This document shows positions 60,271 to 64,000 of a stretch of 64,000 bases of DNA, in pieces. The position numbers and the translations under genes are program-made. The stretch's first letter is position 1; every line of letters starts with the position of its first letter. The notes below the pieces were generated by a model, which did no database searches, had not been told where the DNA came from, and was given only the letters and a program-made list of their open reading frames with translations. Source of the stretch: a virus; IMG/VR virus record IMGVR_UViG_3300022907_000007, positions 1 through 64,000 of that record; one strand, 5' to 3'.

Positions 60271-60498
60271 ATCACAGCAGGCATCAAGCACAACTTCCGC
60301 AAAGGCCAGTACATCTGGAGCCTCAACTGCCTTGAGGACATGGTATTTGAGATCGTCAAGATCACACCACACCGTATCGTTGCCAAGCACGTTGGATGGA
60401 TGGATGGCCGCAAGGTGAACTTCCACAAGGCCAACTACGCGGTCAGCAACTTCCGCCCATCAAATGTTTTTGAATTAGATTTTCCGGTCAAGCGGTAA
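60268..60498 (+). CDS. Small protein behind leader hairpin (76 aa)
   Basis: Reads MITAGIKHNFRKGQYIWSLN, basic and beta-rich (VFEIVKITPHRIVAKHVGW). No family. Its start codon lies in a leader hairpin and its stop in the loop of another. Confidence 0.55.
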   Translation: MITAGIKHNFRKGQYIWSLNCLEDMVFEIVKITPHRIVAKHVGWMDGRKVNFHKANYAVSNFRPSNVFELDFPVKR

Positions 60499-60511
60499 AA
60501 AATATCGCTTG
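60489..60511 (+). promoter_or_regulatory. Stop-codon hairpin, 11-nt loop
   Basis: CAAGCG (60489-60494) pairs with CGCTTG (60506-60511); the loop GTAAAAAATAT contains the UAA stop. Related in layout to the four GUAA hairpins downstream. Confidence 0.55.
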
Positions 60512-60518
60512 AATGAAA

Positions 60519-60555
60519 CAAAAAGTGTTGCAATCTATCTTCACTGTGGTATTAT
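60519..60555 (+). promoter_or_regulatory. Promoter with CAAAAAGTGTTGCAATC element, copy 2
   Basis: TTGCAA (60528-60533), 16-bp spacer, TATTAT (60550-60555), within the 17-bp repeat. Transcription would start just at the leader hairpin of the metallopeptidase gene. Confidence 0.6.
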
Positions 60556-60560
60556 TCCTG

Positions 60561-60601
60561 TGTCGAATAAATTTAATTGAAATCTAAGGAGGTTCGACAT
60601 G
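60561..60601 (+). promoter_or_regulatory. Start-codon leader hairpin, copy 2
   Basis: TGTCGAA (60561-60567) pairs with TTCGACA (60593-60599), 7 bp; ATG is 60599-60601. The inner AA/TT pairs replace GG of the other copies with matching change on the other arm (covariation). Loop includes TTTAATTGAAAT and AAGGAGG. Confidence 0.75.
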
Positions 60602-61129
60602 ATCACAAACAAATGCCCTAACAACGTCAGCGTTAAGTTCCACAATCAGGTTGTGGAGATTGTCACTGAGATGGCTAACGCTCTGATGAATGAGTGGGGC
60701 CATGACTTCCCACTGCTGATCAAGACCATCCACAACTGTGGCCGCTCTACTGGCGGTGGTTCGAACAATCATGTGTGCATCTCTGATGCGTATGACGTTC
60801 AGCCACGCAAGCGTGTTTACGAGCTTGTCGAGTACAAGAGCATCGCCAACAAAAAAGTCATTGGCACAATCAAGGGTGACCAAGAGACTGTCCTCAAAGC
60901 ACTGTGCGCTCATGAGGTTGCTCACTGGTGGCATCAGCAGTTACTCCGCGAGGAGTACGGCAATACTTGGTGGCTTGAGCCTGAAGCTCGCAAGGGCTAC
61001 AACTCACCACACGGTATGCGGTGGCAGATGATCTACGCTGATCTGCGTACCATGTTTGTCAACCCAGACACCAAAGGCACAAACCCTTGGTGGCCTGATG
61101 ATGTTTATTCAGATGAGGAGGCGGCGTAA
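60599..61129 (+). CDS. SprT-like zinc metallopeptidase
   Basis: 176 residues. ALCAHEVAHWWHQQ gives HExxH (H105, E106, H109); SPHGMRWQ (H138) supplies the third ligand as in SprT/Spartan proteins (HG..W). N-terminal helix precedes. In eukaryotes Spartan removes proteins crosslinked to DNA; in phages the role is unknown. Next to recombination genes, which fits DNA-protein repair (inference). Confidence 0.7.
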   Translation: MITNKCPNNVSVKFHNQVVEIVTEMANALMNEWGHDFPLLIKTIHNCGRSTGGGSNNHVCISDAYDVQPRKRVYELVEYKSIANKKVIGTIKGDQETVLKALCAHEVAHWWHQQLLREEYGNTWWLEPEARKGYNSPHGMRWQMIYADLRTMFVNPDTKGTNPWWPDDVYSDEEAA

Positions 61130-61137
61130 GCCGCTCC
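61117..61137 (+). promoter_or_regulatory. Stop-codon GUAA tetraloop hairpin, copy 1
   Basis: GGA-g-GCGGC / GUAA / GCCGC-UCC: 8 base pairs with one bulged G; the GNRA loop contains the UAA stop of the metallopeptidase (61127-61129). The next ribosome site (GGAGG) follows after 5 bases. Confidence 0.75.
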
Positions 61138-61152
61138 ACTGGAGGTATCGAC

Positions 61153-61437
61153 ATGAAACTTACCAACCAACAAATTATCCTGACCGCGCAGGCTATTGCG
61201 CGTGTCGGCTACCCTGACGAGAGCGACTTGGACGCAATGGTTGAAGTCCTTCAGAAGCTCGATCAGGAGATTGACTTCAGCCTGCCGCTTGGATACCACG
61301 CAGACAATGTGGTGGGCGAGGCTGAGAACGATCTTGAGGTACAGCGGTGTGCGATCTACGCCGAGCGTGAAGAACAGGAGCGCAGGATCGCAGAGTACGA
61401 GTACGAGCTAGAGCCGGATGGCGAGGATGATGACTAA
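61153..61437 (+). CDS. Acidic protein (94 aa)
   Basis: Helical N-terminus (QQIILTAQAIARVGYPDESD), strongly acidic C-terminus (EYELEPDGEDDD), GGAGG before the ATG. Resembles DNA mimics only in charge. Function unknown. Its stop codon is at the foot of a terminator. Confidence 0.55.
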   Translation: MKLTNQQIILTAQAIARVGYPDESDLDAMVEVLQKLDQEIDFSLPLGYHADNVVGEAENDLEVQRCAIYAEREEQERRIAEYEYELEPDGEDDD

Positions 61438-61457
61438 GGGGCTACGGCCCCTTTTTT
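61436..61457 (+). terminator. Terminator with UACG loop
   Basis: AAGGGGC-TACG-GCCCCTT and a T6 run; first two bases are part of the UAA stop. Same hairpin as at 53877. Confidence 0.9.
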
Positions 61458-61533
61458 AATGCCTGCAAAAATAATTAAAATAAATGCAACGTAAACTGTT
61501 GCTTTACGGCACACCTATTTGAGAAACTAACTG

Positions 61534-61570
61534 TGTCGGGAAATTAAATTGAAATCAGGAGATCGACATG
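61534..61570 (+). promoter_or_regulatory. Start-codon leader hairpin, copy 3
   Basis: TGTCG (61534-61538) pairs with CGACA (61564-61568), extended by G-U pairs; ATG is 61568-61570. Loop GGAAATTAAATTGAAATCAGGAG. The stretch 61458-61533 before it is AT-rich with GTTGC but no clear -10. Confidence 0.7.
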
Positions 61571-61780
61571 ACAGTTTCAAACAAGCTCTTAGTTCTTTCA
61601 GCAGTTAAGCCTTTTCCAGAGTCTTACGATTTAGTTCTTGTGCGTGACAACGAGGTATTTGATGTCACAAGTCAGGAGTCTAAAAGCGTAGAACGTGCAG
61701 TGTCTGAGGCTCGCATTTACATGCCTCATTACACTTGGGAAGCGTGGGTCAAGCAAGACAACGATTGGGTGTTGGCGTAA
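61568..61780 (+). CDS. Small protein behind leader hairpin (70 aa)
   Basis: Alpha-beta, SYDLVLVRDNEVFDVTSQES and YTWEAWVKQDNDWVLA. No known family. Start in a leader hairpin and stop in a GUAA loop, as for 62141-62494. Confidence 0.55.
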   Translation: MTVSNKLLVLSAVKPFPESYDLVLVRDNEVFDVTSQESKSVERAVSEARIYMPHYTWEAWVKQDNDWVLA

Positions 61781-61789
61781 GCCACACCC
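61767..61789 (+). promoter_or_regulatory. Stop-codon GUAA tetraloop hairpin, copy 2
   Basis: GGGUGU-u-GGC / GUAA / GCC-ACACCC: 9 pairs with one bulged U; UAA stop 61778-61780 in the loop. Stem sequence is different from copy 1 but structure is kept. Confidence 0.75.
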
Positions 61790-61805
61790 TTACAGGGAGA
61801 ACGAA

Positions 61806-62006
61806 ATGATCCAGTCAATGGCAACAGCATCGGATTTCAACAACTGGACGGCTCACGCAAAGAGCCTTCCTGAGTCATCAATCCGCCACATCATGGGCGA
61901 CTGCCAGAAGGCAGAAGAAGCCATGCGCGGATGGAACCCAGAGCGCGAGAACTTCTACCGCGATCAGTACCTGACCTACAGGGACGAGTTGCTCAGACGA
62001 GCATGA
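61806..62006 (+). CDS. Small protein (66 aa)
   Basis: ATG at 61806 has AGGGAG 8 bases upstream. Helical: SDFNNWTAHAKSLPESSIRH and RDQYLTYRDELLRRA. Function unknown. Second gene of its short operon, followed by a terminator. Confidence 0.55.
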   Translation: MIQSMATASDFNNWTAHAKSLPESSIRHIMGDCQKAEEAMRGWNPERENFYRDQYLTYRDELLRRA

Positions 62007-62007
62007 G

Positions 62008-62033
62008 AAAGGAGCCGAAAGGCTCTTTTTTTT
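62008..62033 (+). terminator. Terminator with GAAA loop
   Basis: GAGCC-GAAA-GGCTC plus A/T pairs and a T8 run, directly after the stop at 62006. Confidence 0.9.
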
Positions 62034-62061
62034 GGCCAAATAAATATTTTATTGTCAGCAA

Positions 62062-62098
62062 CAAAAAGTGTTGCATTATTATTCCATTGTAGTATCCT
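62062..62098 (+). promoter_or_regulatory. Promoter with CAAAAAGTGTTGCA element, copy 3
   Basis: Repeat 62062-62075; TTGCAT (62071-62076), 16-bp spacer, TATCCT (62093-62098). Same spacing as copy 2 and same distance to the leader hairpin. Confidence 0.6.
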
Positions 62099-62103
62099 AT
62101 CTG

Positions 62104-62143
62104 TGTCGGGTAATTAAATTGAAATTGAGGAGAACACGACATG
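62104..62143 (+). promoter_or_regulatory. Start-codon leader hairpin, copy 4
   Basis: TGTCG (62104-62108) pairs with CGACA (62137-62141); ATG 62141-62143. Loop GGGTAATTAAATTGAAAT, then GAGGAG. Confidence 0.7.
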
Positions 62144-62494
62144 AACTTCAAAGTAACTGCAACACCAAACGGCAAGGGCAAGGTCAAGATCACTGTGACT
62201 AATCCTGATGGCACTTCTTGGGTTTACGCTGAGAAGGCTAAAGAAGGCCGTTTCACTCACTACGCTGTAGTGACTCAAGAAATCACTCAAGCGGCGATCG
62301 ATCGTCACATCTCTTTTGAAAAGCGCCACTGGAATGGCTGTTCTGTTGACCGCCCATATCTGGAAGGTCTGATCGGTGAGTCTTGCTCGTTCATCCAGAT
62401 GGCTACTAAAGAAAGCACCGCAAAGAAAGCAGGGCCATGTTTGCCATACGCTGAAGCTAAATCAGTCGAAGTATTTGAAGTGGAGGCGGCGTAA
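62141..62494 (+). CDS. Small protein behind leader hairpin (117 aa)
   Basis: Beta-rich start (NFKVTATPNGKGKVKITVTN), then helical segments with two Cys. No family recognised. Codon use looks like that of well expressed genes. Carries both RNA devices (leader hairpin and GUAA stop hairpin). Confidence 0.55.
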   Translation: MNFKVTATPNGKGKVKITVTNPDGTSWVYAEKAKEGRFTHYAVVTQEITQAAIDRHISFEKRHWNGCSVDRPYLEGLIGESCSFIQMATKESTAKKAGPCLPYAEAKSVEVFEVEAA

Positions 62495-62502
62495 GCCGCT
62501 CC
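62482..62502 (+). promoter_or_regulatory. Stop-codon GUAA tetraloop hairpin, copy 3
   Basis: GGA-g-GCGGC / GUAA / GCCGC-UCC, identical in stem to copy 1; UAA stop 62492-62494 in the loop. Confidence 0.75.
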
Positions 62503-62517
62503 TCCGGGGAGAGAATC

Positions 62518-62682
62518 ATGAGAATGGGAACTTATTTCGTTTATCCAAAGGGTCAGAAGTCTAAGGGCTTCAAGATTGATGCAGTTAGCTTTGATGCCGC
62601 TAAGTCGATCTTTAATCAGGTTGAAGGCATCGCGGACACCAACCAGAATCGTTGGAAACTTTGGGCAGACCGGGTCGCGTAA
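62518..62682 (+). CDS. Small protein (54 aa)
   Basis: MRMGTYFVYPKGQKSKGFKI then DAVSFDAAKSIFNQVEG. GGAGAG before the ATG. Compact alpha-beta. Short but well framed by a ribosome site and the GUAA stop hairpin. Function unknown. Confidence 0.6.
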   Translation: MRMGTYFVYPKGQKSKGFKIDAVSFDAAKSIFNQVEGIADTNQNRWKLWADRVA

Positions 62683-62689
62683 GCGGCCC
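62672..62689 (+). promoter_or_regulatory. Stop-codon GUAA tetraloop hairpin, copy 4
   Basis: GGGUCGC / GUAA / GCGGCCC: 7 pairs with one G-U; UAA stop 62680-62682 in the loop. GGAG of the next gene follows. Confidence 0.75.
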
Positions 62690-62702
62690 TTTGGAGTTAA
62701 TC

Positions 62703-62915
62703 ATGAGAGCAGTAAAAATTACATCTGAAACCGCCGACACAATCGCTGACTTTATGTCCGAGTATCAGTCAACCCTTCACAACAAGCTCGTTGCTGAAGG
62801 TTTCGATCTAGAGGAGGTTTCCGAGATCATGAGCGCCTACATGTCCATCAACGGCAATCTAATCAATATGCTTGGCGAAGAGTCAGGCACAGGTTTCTCA
62901 ATCGAGATCAAATAA
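62703..62915 (+). CDS. Small protein (70 aa)
   Basis: ATG at 62703 after GGAG. MRAVKITSETADTIADFMSE and EVSEIMSAYMSINGNLINML: helical, acidic. Function unknown. Its stop is not in a hairpin; the noncoding locus begins 40 bp later. Confidence 0.55.
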   Translation: MRAVKITSETADTIADFMSEYQSTLHNKLVAEGFDLEEVSEIMSAYMSINGNLINMLGEESGTGFSIEIK

Positions 62916-62954
62916 GGTTTGACAGGAAATAATTTAAAGGAGTAAGGTTTAAGA

Positions 62955-63035
62955 CAGTGCCGGACGGGGTGTGCGAAGCCCCTAGCGAACCGGACTGAGA
63001 AACAGGAATAAACCCGTGACCGCACTCCGGCACTG
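62955..63035 (+). ncRNA. Structured RNA candidate, 81 nt
   Basis: CAGTGCCGGA (62955-62964) pairs perfectly with TCCGGCACTG (63026-63035). Stacked inside, GTGCG (62971-62975) pairs with CGCAC (63021-63025), and GGGG (62966-62969) could pair with CCCC (62979-62982), which would make a pseudoknot. No open frame. TTGACA at 62919-62924 upstream may be part of a promoter. No known RNA family recognised. Confidence 0.55.
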
Positions 63036-63045
63036 GTTCCAATTG

Positions 63046-63069
63046 TGACCGAAACAGTATTCTCGGTCA
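63046..63069 (+). other. Hairpin between the two structured RNA parts
   Basis: TGACCGA (63046-63052) and TCGGTCA (63063-63069), 7-bp stem with 10-nt loop. Two smaller GTACG/CGTAC hairpins lie further on (63109-63139). Together they fill the gene-free stretch 62916-63359. Confidence 0.5.
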
Positions 63070-63172
63070 ACATTCCTAGAGTCTCATTCTGTATCGTTAG
63101 GGTTCATCCCGTACCGTTAAAGTACGCTCAGTGTCGTACAGCACCAGAAAGCACGATTGCAACCCAACCTTT

Positions 63173-63324
63173 GAGGACGGGACAAACAGCGTTAGAGGTG
63201 ATCCGCCTACGGGCAGGGACGGTTGAGCTACCGAGTCGAGATACCCACGACTAAAAGCACTGCTGATTACTGAGGTTGCATGGACGATAGCGTACCGGAT
63301 GGACAGGGATCACCCTACGTCCTC
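63173..63324 (+). ncRNA. Structured RNA candidate, 152 nt
   Basis: GAGGACG (63173-63179) pairs with CGTCCTC (63318-63324), and inside it GGTGATCC (63197-63204) with GGATCACC (63307-63314): two nested perfect long-range stems of 7 and 8 bp. A local hairpin AGTCG/CGACT (about 63234-63252) lies within. No open frame. Could be one RNA with the 81-nt element. Family unknown. Confidence 0.5.
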
Positions 63325-63359
63325 TAAATGACAACTATGACCAAAATTTGAGGTGACTC

Positions 63360-63812
63360 ATGGGTGAGCTAGACCCAAGAACATTTGTTGGAGAAACAGC
63401 GGAAGATTTGCAAAATGAAATCGCCGTGATTGAGAAATTCTGCAAAAAGTTTAACGTCAAGTATTTCAAGATGAGTAAATATGAACGAGTCGATTTTGTT
63501 CTGTACAGAGGCGAAGCACACAAAAGGCATGTTGTTGCAGTTGCTGAAGTCAAAACTAGATACGATCATAATTTTTTTGATTGGGGCGATCTTTTTTGCC
63601 CACTACATAAAAAAGCTCATTGCGTAATGTACGCAGAAGCAATCAATGTTCCTGCGTTCCTGATCAGTAAGCACAACGATGGTATTTTTTATGTTGATAT
63701 GCGAGAGCCATTTCATGATTGCAGGATCATCAAAGACCCAAGAAGCCGCAATGATTCGGATGAAACACCATGCGTAACTTGGATGGGCGATCTAATAAAA
63801 GAGCTAACATAG
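63360..63812 (+). CDS. PD-(D/E)xK nuclease-like protein
   Basis: 150 residues. YERVDFVLYRG (D45) followed by VAVAEVKTRYD (E63, K65) is the PD-(D/E)xK core; Tyr/Asn after it and a helical N-terminus fit. Begins 36 bp after the structured RNA. Could be a repair nuclease, a homing-type enzyme or a nickase acting with the helicase that follows. Role inferred. Confidence 0.65.
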   Translation: MGELDPRTFVGETAEDLQNEIAVIEKFCKKFNVKYFKMSKYERVDFVLYRGEAHKRHVVAVAEVKTRYDHNFFDWGDLFCPLHKKAHCVMYAEAINVPAFLISKHNDGIFYVDMREPFHDCRIIKDPRSRNDSDETPCVTWMGDLIKELT

Positions 63813-63822
63813 GATCAAGAAT

Positions 63823-64000
63823 ATGCAACTAAGACCACATCAAGAACTGGCGATACAGATGCTGAGAGACAGTCTGGCGTCAGGCAAGAAAAGACCACTG
63901 CTTGCGGCTCCATGCTCATTCGGCAAGACAATTACAGCGGCGGCTATGCTCAAGTCAGCACTCGACAAAGGTAAACGCGGCATCTTCATCTGTGATCGCA
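63823..64000 (+). CDS. Superfamily 2 helicase (3' partial)
   Basis: Only the first 59 residues are in the window: MQLRPHQELAIQMLRDSLAS (Q-motif-like start), LLAAPCSFGKTITAAAM (Walker A, motif I) and KRGIFICDR (motif Ia). DEAD/DEAH-type helicase of phage replication or recombination. AGGATCAAGAAT precedes the ATG. Continues outside. Confidence 0.8.
   Translation, partial: MQLRPHQELAIQMLRDSLASGKKRPLLAAPCSFGKTITAAAMLKSALDKGKRGIFICDR

Noticed and set aside
62916-63345. tRNA or tmRNA in the noncoding stretch
   Set aside because: No cloverleaf with a TTCRA loop and CCA-type acceptor could be drawn; stems found are long-range and do not fit.
62955-63812. IscB/TnpB-type guide RNA system
   Set aside because: The adjacent protein has 150 residues with a PD-(D/E)xK core and no RuvC or HNH motif, so it does not match those effectors.
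1-64000. Temperate phage or integrated prophage
   Set aside because: No integrase, excisionase, att-like repeats or bacterial flanks are visible. The HTH proteins alone do not show lysogeny.

Overview
The window is tailed-phage DNA from end to end. No bacterial genes, tRNAs, rRNAs or integrase are visible. Short-tail morphogenesis genes, tiny Lys-rich proteins and many small fibre proteins of a marine type suggest podophages of marine bacteria, probably Proteobacteria (inference). Two different phages are present, each with its own portal, scaffold, coat, holin-like proteins and endolysin. They meet in a shared adhesin region. Bases 1-127 recur exactly at 38929-39055, after which the two copies diverge. 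The simplest reading is that 1-38928 is one complete, circularly permuted genome (phage A, about 38.9 kb) and that 38929 onward belongs to a second phage (phage B), joined through the shared 127-mer by assembly or by recombination.

Phage A runs as follows. Rightward 2-12922: fibre chaperone, fibre, holins, a cassette of tiny basic proteins, the tail adaptor and tail tube/hub proteins, and four virion proteins. Leftward 12987-25337: class Ia ribonucleotide reductase (nrdA/nrdB), DUF3310, phosphoesterase, PD-(D/E)xK endonuclease, 5'-3' exonuclease, ssDNA-binding protein, DNA polymerase I, T7 gp4-like primase-helicase, and many small early genes. Rightward 25948-38870: small terminase candidate, two wall hydrolases, large terminase, portal, scaffold, coat and a long run of fibre genes. 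No phage RNA polymerase was found. Instead there are sigma70-type promoters (TTGACA-N17-TATAAT, with TGn extension), so the host polymerase is probably used. Eight copies of a 17-bp double palindrome (consensus GGTTAACYNRGTTAACC) lie only in the leftward module and look like operators or processing hairpins.

Phage B runs rightward throughout: fibre genes, stabilisation/hub protein, virion proteins, portal, scaffold, SU10-like coat, a lysis and mini-protein island parallel to that of phage A (with an EF-hand membrane protein and a GH108 endolysin), then a recombination module (single-strand annealing protein, YqaJ exonuclease, NinB, NinG). From 60190 to 62915 small genes carry two repeated RNA devices: a leader hairpin whose 3' strand contains the start codon (four copies), and a hairpin whose loop holds the UAA stop codon (five copies, four with a GUAA tetraloop). 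A 440-bp gene-free stretch (62916-63359) folds into strong long-range stems and is probably a structured noncoding RNA. A PD-(D/E)xK nuclease and the start of a superfamily 2 helicase follow.

All assignments come from reading sequence and remembered family motifs. No database search was run.
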